A stretch of 5,245 bases of DNA from an uncultured bacterium (GTDB taxonomy: Bacteria; Armatimonadota; UBA5829; DSUL01): contig CALCJH010000357.1 of NCBI GenBank assembly GCA_937967775.1, positions 1 through 5,245 on the forward strand, given 5' to 3'. The notes under the pieces are model-generated. The model saw only the letters and a list, made by a program, of their open reading frames with translations. It did no database searches and was not told the origin of the DNA. The position numbers and the translations under genes were made by a program. Positions 1 through 5,245 of this stretch are shown here, piece by piece; the first letter of the stretch is position 1; each line of letters starts with the position of its first letter.

Positions 1-1
1 G

Positions 2-841
2 AAGCATCTGGTGGAGTGCGGAAGGCGCTACACGTTCTTCACCGTGGATGCTTCGCCGCTCTTTCGTCCGGAGGCTGCGGATCCGGCGGGGCGCTTCGGC
101 GATGCGGTAGAGGCGGCCGCGGCACTCTACGAGCATATCGCATCGGTGAAAGGGGGCGAGGAGTTCGATTTCGAATTCTCGATGGACGAGGGAACGTCGC
201 TGACCACGCCGGAGGAGCAGGAGTTCGTTCTGGGAAGCCTGACCCGGCGGGGAGTCAAGGTGGCCTTTGTGGCTCCCAACGTGGGCTTCGAGAAGCGCCG
301 TGACTATCGCCTGCCTGATGGGCTTGAAGGTCTTGAAGAGCGAGTGCGCCGGCTGGCGGAGCAGGCTGGGGATTACGGCGCGCTCCTGGATTTCCACTCC
401 GGGAGCGATAAGTCTCCTGCCACTTATCAGACCATTTCGCGGGCGTGTGGCGGGAAGCTCAAGCTCAAGGTCTCGGGCATCCTGCAGCTCATCCTGGCGG
501 AGGTGATGGAGGACGTTGCGCCAGAGATGCTTCGGGAATGGTGGGAATGGACACTGGAGACTGCGCGGCAGGAGGAAAGGCAGGGCAGCGATGTGGCCCG
601 GCAGTACCTTGCGGATCTCGACGAGCGACGGCGGCGCGAGTCAGACGCCTTCCTACCCGCCGCCCGGGACGCCTTTTTCCGGGACTTCTCGTTTGCGATG
701 GTCGGCGCGAAAGATGCCGCTGGAGCTTTTCTGCACCGCAGCCGGTTCTACTCACTTCCGCCTGCTGTGCAAGAGGAGTATACGCGCCGCGTGGTGAGCT
801 ATGTGACGCAGCTGGCAGAGGATCTGGGGCTATACGGCTGA
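2..841 (+). CDS. Tagaturonate epimerase (UxaE)-like protein, 5'-truncated by window edge
   Basis: The frame is already open at base 2 (reads KHLVECGRRYTFFTVD), so the GTG at 11 is an internal valine and the gene continues upstream. About 279 C-terminal residues are visible; I recall complete family members as nearly 500 residues. Diagnostic stretches, numbered from the GTG at 11: FFTVDAS at 9-15, FDFEFSMDE at 52-60, RRGVKVAFVAP at 79-89, GFEKRRDY at 92-99 and DFHSGSDK at 127-134. These match the layout I remember for the UxaE family, which interconverts D-tagaturonate and D-fructuronate in galacturonate breakdown and is cytoplasmic. The segment after HSGSDK (around 135-165) departs from the family pattern as I recall it, so the substrate could be a related keto-uronate. 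No signal peptide can be judged. The frame is intact to a TGA at 839-841. The family call is moderately firm, the exact reaction less so. Confidence 0.62.
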   Translation, partial: KHLVECGRRYTFFTVDASPLFRPEAADPAGRFGDAVEAAAALYEHIASVKGGEEFDFEFSMDEGTSLTTPEEQEFVLGSLTRRGVKVAFVAPNVGFEKRRDYRLPDGLEGLEERVRRLAEQAGDYGALLDFHSGSDKSPATYQTISRACGGKLKLKVSGILQLILAEVMEDVAPEMLREWWEWTLETARQEERQGSDVARQYLADLDERRRRESDAFLPAARDAFFRDFSFAMVGAKDAAGAFLHRSRFYSLPPAVQEEYTRRVVSYVTQLAEDLGLYG

Positions 842-890
842 ATCAACCCGGTTCATGGTCCCCCGTTCGCACCCCGCAGCGCGCTAGGGA

Positions 891-920
891 TTGTCGCATT
901 TTGCCGTTGCGTGGTATAAT
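891..920 (+). promoter_or_regulatory. Sigma70-type promoter with extended -10, upstream of rpmE
   Basis: A perfect TATAAT sits at 915-920, preceded by TGG at 912-914, giving an extended -10 (TGn-TATAAT). TTGTCG at 891-896 matches four of six bases of TTGACA, and the spacing is 18 bases. The predicted transcription start is about 926-928, leaving a leader of roughly 105 bases before rpmE. An exact consensus -10 stands out in such GC-rich DNA. It probably drives rpmE and, because no strong terminator follows, the DUF1385-prfA-prmC-tsaC genes as well. Confidence 0.7.
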
Positions 921-945
921 CCGGCGGTGCATGTTGCAGTGCTGG
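921..945 (+). other. Imperfect inverted repeat at the predicted transcription start
   Basis: CCGGC (921-925) faces GCTGG (941-945), and TGCA (928-931) faces TGCA (935-938) around a three-base loop. There is one mismatch between the arms and two G-T pairs. It lies immediately after the -10 box and spans the predicted start site. That placement would suit an operator, but the left arm would mostly be absent from the transcript. It may also be chance; I do not recognise a regulator consensus. Confidence 0.25.
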
Positions 946-951
946 AGGATG

Positions 952-980
952 AATCGGGCGGGTGTGCCCGATTTTGTTTT
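952..980 (+). terminator. Terminator-like hairpin with T-tract, in the rpmE leader
   Basis: AATCGGGC (952-959) and GCCCGATT (966-973) form a perfect eight-pair stem with a six-base loop. The T-rich run TTTTGTTTT follows at 972-980. This has the form of an intrinsic terminator. It lies downstream of the promoter at 891-920, so it could act as an attenuator of rpmE transcription. It could equally terminate transcripts arriving from the UxaE-like gene, which has no other terminator in the 110 bases after its stop codon. The G interrupting the T-run weakens it. Confidence 0.5.
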
Positions 981-1015
981 GTGTGGAGCGGCGCCCCCCG
1001 GCGCCAGCCTCCGGC

Positions 1016-1024
1016 AGGGGAAGG
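1016..1024 (+). promoter_or_regulatory. Ribosome binding site of rpmE
   Basis: AGGGGAAGG ends seven bases before the ATG at 1032, which is good Shine-Dalgarno spacing and fixes the L31 start. Its G-run can pair with the CCCC loop of the hairpin just upstream, so access to it may be controlled by leader folding. Confidence 0.7.
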
Positions 1025-1031
1025 TGTTGTT

Positions 1032-1265
1032 ATGAAAGCCGGAATCCATCCCAACTACGTTGACGCAGAGATCGTCTGCGCGTGCGGAATGGTTTACAAG
1101 ACGCGCTCCATCAAGCCGGAGATCCGTGTGGAGATCTGCGGAGCTTGCCATCCGTTCTTCACGGGGAAGCAGAAGATCGTGGACACGGAGGGGCGCGTGG
1201 AGAAGTTCCTGCAGCGCTATGGAATGAAGAAGGAAGAGGAGGCCGGGGCGCAGTCCGGTTCCTGA
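1032..1265 (+). CDS. rpmE: 50S ribosomal protein L31, zinc-binding type
   Basis: A 77-residue protein beginning MKAGIHPNY, the classic L31 N-terminus. L31 sits on the large ribosomal subunit at the central protuberance and helps bridge to the small subunit. The four zinc-ligand cysteines of the C+ form are present: Cys16 and Cys18 (CAC) and Cys36 and Cys39 (CGAC). They are followed by the signature HPFFTGKQK at 40-48 and the GRVEKF block at 54-59. So this is the zinc-containing paralogue rather than the zinc-independent YtiA type made under zinc starvation. The ATG has a well-spaced Shine-Dalgarno sequence. The C-terminus carries a short charged and small-residue tail ([12 protein letters not shown]), slightly longer than in E. 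coli L31. It is the first gene of the translation cluster and follows its own promoter and a structured leader. Confidence 0.97.
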   Translation: MKAGIHPNYVDAEIVCACGMVYKTRSIKPEIRVEICGACHPFFTGKQKIVDTEGRVEKFLQRYGMKKEEEAGAQSGS

Positions 1266-1340
1266 GCCATCGCGCGCCTGCCTCTGACATCCGAATCCTG
1301 CACCCGGCTCGTGTGCCCGGGCGCAAGCCGCCGAGAGGCG

Positions 1341-1346
1341 GGGGAG
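1341..1346 (+). promoter_or_regulatory. Ribosome binding site supporting the TTG start of the DUF1385 gene
   Basis: GGGGAG lies seven bases before TTG at 1354. The alternative in-frame ATG at 1372 has only weak purine-rich sequence before it. This favours TTG as the start, although ATG 1372 would still give a protein beginning MYGGQAV. Confidence 0.5.
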
Positions 1347-1353
1347 TGAGGTC

Positions 1354-2340
1354 TTGTCCGGCGAACCGTTGATGTACGGAGGTCAGGCGGTGATCCGGGG
1401 GGTGATGATGCGCAGCCCCCGGTTCTTTTCGGTCGCATGCCGCCGCGAGAACGGCGAAGTCTGCGTCCGGGTGGAGCCTGTCCCCTTCCACAAGCGTCCC
1501 GCAGTCCTGAAATGGCCGCTCGTGCGCGGGGCGATGGCGCTGGTGGACGCGCTCAGGCTGGGAGTGCGCGCTCTCCTCTGGTCCGCCAGCATCGCCGTTG
1601 AGGATATCGAACAGTCGGACTCCGCCGCATCGAAGCGGCAGAAGAGGGAGGCTGAGCGGGCGCGGCGCATCGCGGGAAGCGCCATCAATGATATCGCCGT
1701 CGGCGGAGCGCTGGTCAGTGGACTAGGCATCGGCATATTCCTGTTCATCATCCTTCCGAACCTGATCTCCGGTTGGCTGCATCCGGGCCTGATCCAGTCC
1801 CGCTTTGCGCTGAATGCGGTGGAAGGCGTGCTCAGAATCTCCTTTTTCCTAGCGTATGTCTCGCTCATCGGATTGATGCCGAACATCCGCGAGGTGTTTC
1901 AGTATCACGGCGCAGAGCATCGTGCCATAAATACCTTTGAGGCGGGGCTTCCGCTGGAGTTGGACCAGACCCGCGACTTCGGCGTCATTCACGTGCGCTG
2001 CGGGACGAATTTCATCCTGATCGTGCTTGTGCTGAGTATTTTCGCGTTCTCGTTCCTGCCATGGAGCAGCCCGATCGAGCGCGTTCTGATGCGGCTGGCG
2101 TTGCTTCCGGTCGTGGCGGGCGTCGCCTACGAGATAATCCGGTTCGCTGCCCGCAGACCCGGCGGGTTGCTAAGGGCCCTGCTGGCGCCGGGATTGTGGC
2201 TCCAGCGCATCACCACCCGCCCGCCGTCTGATGATCAGGTGGAGGTGGGCCTCACGGCCCTGAGGGCGGTCATCGAGGCCGAGAACGGCGAAAAGCAGAA
2301 AGAGGCGGCAGAGCCCTCCCCGGCGGCTGCCGCAGGCTGA
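1354..2340 (+). CDS. DUF1385 family multi-pass membrane protein (YqhQ-like)
   Basis: A 328-residue protein of the DUF1385 family (B. subtilis YqhQ), whose molecular function is, to my knowledge, unestablished. Family signatures: YGGQAVIRGVMMRSP at 8-22, FQYHGAEHRAINTFE at 182-196, RCGTNFIL at 215-222 and PGLWLQRITTRPPSDDQVEV at 279-298. Hydrophobic segments lie at about 113-140, 155-175, 217-237 and 243-263, so it should be an integral inner-membrane protein. A charged Arg/Lys/Glu-rich stretch (about 90-105) precedes the first of them. The histidine pair in YHGAEH and the RCG cysteine are invariant-looking and could be functional. In the N-terminal motif Arg replaces the Glu that I recall as usual (QAVIEGVMMR). 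The C-terminal 20 residues are an Ala/Glu/Pro tail. The start is TTG at 1354. The stop is six bases before prfA, and linkage to rpmE and prfA is a recurring arrangement. Confidence 0.92.
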   Translation: MSGEPLMYGGQAVIRGVMMRSPRFFSVACRRENGEVCVRVEPVPFHKRPAVLKWPLVRGAMALVDALRLGVRALLWSASIAVEDIEQSDSAASKRQKREAERARRIAGSAINDIAVGGALVSGLGIGIFLFIILPNLISGWLHPGLIQSRFALNAVEGVLRISFFLAYVSLIGLMPNIREVFQYHGAEHRAINTFEAGLPLELDQTRDFGVIHVRCGTNFILIVLVLSIFAFSFLPWSSPIERVLMRLALLPVVAGVAYEIIRFAARRPGGLLRALLAPGLWLQRITTRPPSDDQVEVGLTALRAVIEAENGEKQKEAAEPSPAAAAG

Positions 2341-2346
2341 GGTTCC

Positions 2347-3429
2347 ATGATAGATGCGCTGGAAGCGGTCGAGCGCCGCTTCGAGGACATCACCCGTCAG
2401 ATGAGCGACCCCGAGATCGCTGTGGACCACGCGCGTCTGCAGCCTCTTGCCCGCGAGCACGCCCGCCTGCAGCCCCGTGTGGACGCCTACCGCCAGCTGA
2501 AGAAGCTTCGCGCAGAGATCGCGGAGACAGAGTCGCTCCTGCGGGACAACTCCACGGACCAAGAGCTTCGCGAGATGGCCGAAGCCGAGCTGAACGAGCT
2601 TCGCCGCCGGGAAAGCGAACTGCAGGAGCGTCTGAAGATCCTGCTTCTGCCTTCGGACCCGAACGACGAGAAGGACGTCATCTTGGAGGTGCGCGCGGGA
2701 ACGGGGGGAGACGAGGCCGGCCTCTTCGCGGGAGACCTGGTCCGGATGTATACCCGTTTTGCCGAGCGCCGGGGATGGAAGGCCGAAATGATGTCCTGGA
2801 CGGAGTCTTCCGCAGGGGGGTTCAAGGAAGCCGTCCTCTCCATTCAGGGGCCGGGAGCATACAGCCTGCTGAAGTTCGAGAGCGGGGTGCACCGGGTGCA
2901 GCGGGTGCCGGTTACGGAATCCGGTGGGCGCATCCACACCTCGGCGGCCACGGTGGCCGTGCTGCCGGAGGCGGAAGAGGTGGAGGTGGAGGTCGATCCG
3001 AAGGACCTTGAGGTGGATACCTTCCGTGCCTCCAGCGCCGGCGGACAGCATGTCAACAAAACGGACTCAGCGGTCCGCATTACGCACATCCCCACAGGCA
3101 TTGTGGTGAGCTGTCAGGACGAGCGCTCCCAGACCCAGAACCGCGAGAAGGCGATGCGGATGCTGCGCGCGCATCTGCTGGAGCGGCAGCGGCGTGAGCA
3201 GGAGGAGGCGCTGGCCACCTCCCGCCGCCTGATGGTGGGCTCCGGCGACAGAAGCGAGAAGATTCGCACGTACAACTTTCCTCAGGGGCGGGTCACCGAT
3301 CACCGGATCGGAATGACCGTCTACAACCTGCAGGAGTTCTTGGACGGCGACATCCAGGAGATGCTGGATGCGCTGGTCCGCCACGACCAGGCGCGCAGGC
3401 TGGCCGAGGGTGAGGCGGGGGACTTGTGA
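2347..3429 (+). CDS. prfA: Peptide chain release factor 1 (RF1)
   Basis: A 360-residue protein, the usual RF1 length. In the ribosomal A site it recognises UAA and UAG stop codons and triggers hydrolysis of peptidyl-tRNA. The codon-reading tripeptide PxT is present as Pro188-Val189-Thr190 ([15 protein letters not shown]), which identifies RF1 and excludes RF2 with its SPF motif. The catalytic GGQ is at 232-234 in [16 protein letters not shown]. Gln234 is the expected methylation target of PrmC, encoded next. The acidic N-terminal helical domain spans about 1-100 and the central domain begins near [15 protein letters not shown] at 114-128. ATG at 2347 is preceded by TGAGG overlapping the upstream stop, with a four-base gap. 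The stop overlaps the prmC start. Ser at 230, where Gly is common (GAGGQ), is a small departure. No internal frameshift is present, unlike the programmed one in many prfB genes. Confidence 0.98.
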   Translation: MIDALEAVERRFEDITRQMSDPEIAVDHARLQPLAREHARLQPRVDAYRQLKKLRAEIAETESLLRDNSTDQELREMAEAELNELRRRESELQERLKILLLPSDPNDEKDVILEVRAGTGGDEAGLFAGDLVRMYTRFAERRGWKAEMMSWTESSAGGFKEAVLSIQGPGAYSLLKFESGVHRVQRVPVTESGGRIHTSAATVAVLPEAEEVEVEVDPKDLEVDTFRASSAGGQHVNKTDSAVRITHIPTGIVVSCQDERSQTQNREKAMRMLRAHLLERQRREQEEALATSRRLMVGSGDRSEKIRTYNFPQGRVTDHRIGMTVYNLQEFLDGDIQEMLDALVRHDQARRLAEGEAGDL

Positions 3430-4316
3430 GCCAGGCGGCCGCGGCGCGGAGTGTGTGGTCTCTGCTGGATGAGGCGCGGCGCCGGCTGGCAGAGGCAGGT
3501 GTCGAGACTCCGGGGCTGGACGCGCAGCTGCTTCTGGCGGAGGCGATGGGCTGCTCGCGTGCGGCATTATTCGCCCGCTCAGGGGATTCTGTTGTTCCGG
3601 CTGTCGAGGAGGTCTTCCGTTGCTTTCTGGAACGCCGCGCCGCGCGCGAGCCGGTGGCCCGCATCCTTGGGCGTAAAGAGTTCTACGGTCTTTGCTTTGC
3701 CGTGACCCCAGACGTGCTGGTTCCCCGGCCTGAGACCGAGCTGCTCGTCTCGCTGGGTTTCGAGCGGCTCCGGGCGATGAAAGGGCCGGTGCGCGCGCTG
3801 GATGTGGGCTCCGGCTCCGGCTGCGTGTCGGTCTCCCTGGCAAGGCTCGCCCTAGATCACGGTCTGGACCTTTCCGTGACCGCCGTAGACTCCTCCGCGG
3901 GAGCTCTGAACGTGACGCGGCGGAACGCCGAAGCCCATGGTATGGCCCCCTACACCCGTTGCGAACTTGCAGATGCGCTGGATCCCGGGTGGTCTCCCCG
4001 GGAAGCGCCCTTTCACCTGCTCGTCTCCAATCCTCCGTATGTGGCCTCGGGAGAGATAGATCGGTTGCAGCCCGAGGTCTCCCGGTGGGATCCGCGCGAG
4101 GCGCTGGACGGCGGCGTGGACGGGTTGGATTTCATCAGGGGTTTATTGAGGCGCATCCCCGGCCTGGTGGCCGGAGGCGGGGTGGTTCTTCTGGAGGTTG
4201 GGGCAGGGCAGGCTGCGACTGTAGAGAAGATGGCAACGGCAGCCGGTTTGCAGTTCCTGACCACACACCCCGACCTTGCCGGTATCCCGCGCGTGGTGGA
4301 GCTTTGCAGACCATGA
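3426..4316 (+). CDS. prmC: Release factor glutamine N5-methyltransferase
   Basis: A 296-residue protein of the PrmC/HemK family, normal length. It uses S-adenosylmethionine to methylate the glutamine of the GGQ motif in RF1 and RF2, which raises termination efficiency. The N-terminal helical substrate-binding domain (about 1-80) contains [15 protein letters not shown] at 28-42 and [15 protein letters not shown] at 74-88. The Rossmann methyltransferase domain follows, with [10 protein letters not shown] at 99-108, the SAM-binding LDVGSGSGC at 125-133, acidic Asp155 of strand 2 in TAVDSS, and the catalytic NPPY at 202-205. [15 protein letters not shown] at 222-236 and the C-terminal DLAGIPRVV at 283-291 are also typical. 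GTG at 3426 overlaps the prfA stop as GTGA, and G-rich sequence at 3412-3422 can serve as a ribosome site. The overlap indicates coupled synthesis of enzyme and substrate. Confidence 0.97.
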   Translation: MSQAAAARSVWSLLDEARRRLAEAGVETPGLDAQLLLAEAMGCSRAALFARSGDSVVPAVEEVFRCFLERRAAREPVARILGRKEFYGLCFAVTPDVLVPRPETELLVSLGFERLRAMKGPVRALDVGSGSGCVSVSLARLALDHGLDLSVTAVDSSAGALNVTRRNAEAHGMAPYTRCELADALDPGWSPREAPFHLLVSNPPYVASGEIDRLQPEVSRWDPREALDGGVDGLDFIRGLLRRIPGLVAGGGVVLLEVGAGQAATVEKMATAAGLQFLTTHPDLAGIPRVVELCRP

Positions 4317-4954
4317 AGCTTGTCAAACTCTCTGCATCCGGCCGGCTCACACCGCCCGTGCACGATGAGATCGTCAAATGCATCCAGGATGGCGGGGTCA
4401 TCGTCGCGCCGACGGATACCGTCTACGGGCTCTTCTGCAATGCACTGGACCCCGTGGCCGTGGAGCGGGTGTGCGCGATCAAGGGACGTGAGGCGGCCCG
4501 GGCAATGCCCGTCGCCGTGGCGGGCGTGGACGCGGCCCGGCTGCTGGTCCGGGATGTGCCGGATGCTGCCCGCCGCCTCATGGAGCGGTTCTGGCCCGGG
4601 GCTCTGACCATCGTCCTGCCGGCGGTTCCCGGCCTTCCAGCCCCTGTGGCGCCGGAGGGGACCGTGGGAGTGCGTGCCCCCGGCCACGGCTGGCTTCTCC
4701 GCCTTCTGCGGGACACCGCTCTTCCCCTGGTGGCCACCAGCGCCAACCTCTCGGGCGGACCTCAGCCCACCTCCCTGGATGTGGTGGCGCCCGAAGTGCT
4801 CGAAGCAGTCTGTTTTGTGGTGGACCAGGGTGACCTGCCTGTCGGCAAACCCTCTTCCGTGCTGGATCTATCCGGCGCCCACCCGCGCCTGCTGCGCGAA
4901 GGAGTCCTCTCGGGGGAGGAACTTTCGGTTGCGCTTGGCGCTCCGATTCTCTAG
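4313..4954 (+). CDS. tsaC: L-threonylcarbamoyladenylate synthase (Sua5/YrdC/TsaC family)
   Basis: A 213-residue protein of the YrdC-domain family. It makes threonylcarbamoyl-AMP from threonine, bicarbonate and ATP, the first step of t6A37 modification of tRNAs that read ANN codons; the TsaB-TsaD-TsaE system then transfers the group. Motifs: PTDTVYGL at 33-40, KGR at 57-59, FWPGALTIVL at 93-102, GVRAPGH at 119-125, TSANLSGG at 142-149 and SSVLDLS at 181-187. The length corresponds to a lone YrdC domain (TsaC type), without the extra C-terminal domain of Sua5 and YwlC. In the segment after KGR the usual K-P pair is replaced by Arg-Ala (EAARAMPV), while the later Pro-Val is kept. ATG at 4313 overlaps the prmC stop (ATGA). 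The frame runs open upstream to about 3959, but that part lies inside prmC and lacks YrdC similarity. The Shine-Dalgarno sequence is weak (GGTGGAG about 11 bases upstream), so translation probably relies on coupling. Confidence 0.95.
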   Translation: MKLVKLSASGRLTPPVHDEIVKCIQDGGVIVAPTDTVYGLFCNALDPVAVERVCAIKGREAARAMPVAVAGVDAARLLVRDVPDAARRLMERFWPGALTIVLPAVPGLPAPVAPEGTVGVRAPGHGWLLRLLRDTALPLVATSANLSGGPQPTSLDVVAPEVLEAVCFVVDQGDLPVGKPSSVLDLSGAHPRLLREGVLSGEELSVALGAPIL

Positions 4955-5012
4955 AATGCTTCGGGCACTGCTGCGATCCTCCGGGCTTTCCGCCTGCGTA
5001 TAGACTTCAAGC

Positions 5013-5019
5013 AAGGAGG
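5013..5019 (+). promoter_or_regulatory. Shine-Dalgarno sequence before the final membrane-protein gene
   Basis: AAGGAGG is a near-perfect anti-16S match, but the only standard in-frame start, TTG at 5034, is 14 bases away, which is long. AGGA (5014-5017) could pair with TCCT (5021-5024) in a small hairpin that would bring the start closer or hide the site. There is an in-frame TAG at 5001-5003 and no ATG, GTG or TTG in frame between it and 5034. Confidence 0.5.
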
Positions 5020-5033
5020 CTCCTCAGAACACT

Positions 5034-5245
5034 TTGGGCGTTACCTTCAGGTCTGCTGTCATTGGCGTCATCCTCGTCGCCGTCGTCTGCTGGGTGATCA
5101 CTTCCGCCGAATGCGTCAGCGCGCGCATCCAGATCGGCTTTCTGCAGCTTCCACCGGTCGTGCTAGGGTTCCTGGTCTTCATCGTGCTGGCGAACACCGT
5201 GGTACGGCGCATCAGCGCCCGCCTGGCTCTGACGAACGCCGAGAT
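5034..5245 (+). CDS. Multi-pass membrane protein, DUF6785-like, 3'-truncated by window edge
   Basis: Seventy complete codons are visible from TTG at 5034 and the frame is open to the window end. The protein begins LGVTFRSAVIGVILVAVVCW (first residue Met if initiated). Two strongly hydrophobic segments are evident: about residues 8-22, and about 44-59 in the LPPVVLGFLVFIVLANTVV region. A basic RRISARLALTNAE segment follows. This pattern, with one helix, a short polar loop, a second helix, then an Arg-rich turn and an L-x-x-x-E motif, matches what I recall of DUF6785 proteins. Those are large, many-helix membrane proteins of unknown function found in Armatimonadota, Planctomycetota and Verrucomicrobiota. 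The family call rests on a short N-terminus and is tentative; the membrane nature is clear. It lies 79 bases after tsaC and may be a separate unit, but no clear promoter is visible. Confidence 0.6.
   Translation, partial: MGVTFRSAVIGVILVAVVCWVITSAECVSARIQIGFLQLPPVVLGFLVFIVLANTVVRRISARLALTNAE

Larger units (their letters stand above)
941..1024 (+). promoter_or_regulatory. Structured 5' leader of rpmE: candidate L31 autoregulatory RNA
   Basis: Three helices can form together. P1 pairs GCTGGAGG (941-948) with CCTCCGGC (1008-1015), eight pairs with one G-U. P2 pairs 952-959 with 966-973. P3 pairs GGCGCC (990-995) with GGCGCC (1000-1005) around a CCCC loop. P1 encloses P2 and P3 as a three-way junction and ends directly before the Shine-Dalgarno sequence at 1016-1024. 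The P3 loop (996-999) is complementary to GGGG at 1017-1020 inside that site, so a pseudoknot could mask it. Competing pairings exist: GGAG at 985-988 can also pair with CTCC at 1009-1012. Autoregulatory leaders of L31 genes are known in several bacterial groups. That this is one is inference from position and fold only. Confidence 0.42.

Noticed and set aside
445..1035. Plus-strand open frame of 196 codons overlapping the end of the UxaE-like gene and the leader
   Set aside because: Its first two thirds are out of frame within the epimerase gene and have shadow composition; only its last 34 codons are discussed as a leader frame.
1303..1321. CCCGG/CCGGG inverted repeat between rpmE and the DUF1385 gene, considered as a terminator
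   Set aside because: Only five pairs with a nine-base loop and no T-run, so readthrough is more likely.
2170..3051. Long minus-strand open frame (293 codons) opposite the DUF1385 gene end and prfA
   Set aside because: It is antisense to two clearly conserved genes, resembles no family I know, and long antisense frames are expected in GC-rich coding DNA.
3067..3843. Minus-strand open frame of 258 codons opposite prfA and prmC
   Set aside because: Low-complexity Arg/Pro/Ser-rich translation and full overlap with conserved plus-strand genes.
3959..4312. Upstream extension of the tsaC frame
   Set aside because: It lies wholly inside prmC, has no YrdC similarity, and ATG 4313 gives the expected N-terminus.
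4013..4687. Minus-strand open frame of 224 codons opposite prmC and tsaC
   Set aside because: Antisense shadow of two well-supported genes; no recognisable motif.
4976..5004. Possible promoter with TATAGA at 4999-5004 before the final gene
   Set aside because: Only four of six -10 matches, no -35 box at suitable spacing, and no correctly placed TG extension.

Overview
The window reads as GC-rich bacterial chromosome. All genes are on the + strand and packed tightly. The core is a conserved translation cluster: ribosomal protein L31 (rpmE), a DUF1385 membrane protein, release factor 1 (prfA), the methyltransferase that modifies release factors (prmC), and a single-domain L-threonylcarbamoyladenylate synthase (TsaC/YrdC type). 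A sugar-acid epimerase-like gene, cut by the left edge, lies before it. A polytopic membrane protein, cut by the right edge, lies after it.

The order rpmE-DUF1385-prfA-prmC-tsaC is familiar from Gram-positive-type and deep-branching bacteria. The last gene resembles the DUF6785 family, which I associate with Armatimonadota, Planctomycetota and Verrucomicrobiota. The first resembles tagaturonate epimerase (UxaE), a pectin/galacturonate catabolic enzyme. Together these suggest an Armatimonadota-like or similar saccharolytic, high-GC lineage. This is inference, since no 16S gene or other direct taxonomic marker is present.

Layout: 2-841, 3' part of the UxaE-like gene. 842-1031, a non-coding stretch with a strong sigma70-type promoter (891-920) followed by a leader that can fold into a three-helix junction ending just before the rpmE ribosome binding site. 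1032-1265, rpmE. 1266-1353, a gap with no convincing terminator or promoter. 1354-2340, DUF1385 protein starting at TTG. 2347-3429 prfA, 3426-4316 prmC and 4313-4954 tsaC are linked by a 6-base gap and then two 4-base stop/start overlaps, so they are very probably co-transcribed and translationally coupled. 4955-5033, a short gap with a Shine-Dalgarno sequence. 5034-5245, start of the DUF6785-like membrane protein.

Functionally, PrmC methylates the GGQ glutamine of the PrfA encoded just before it. L31 is part of the large ribosomal subunit. TsaC makes the activated intermediate for t6A on tRNAs that read ANN codons. The protein-coding content is ordinary housekeeping. The most interesting candidate is the rpmE leader, which could be a ribosomal-protein autoregulatory element or attenuator. 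I see no mobile element, CRISPR array, tRNA or rRNA.
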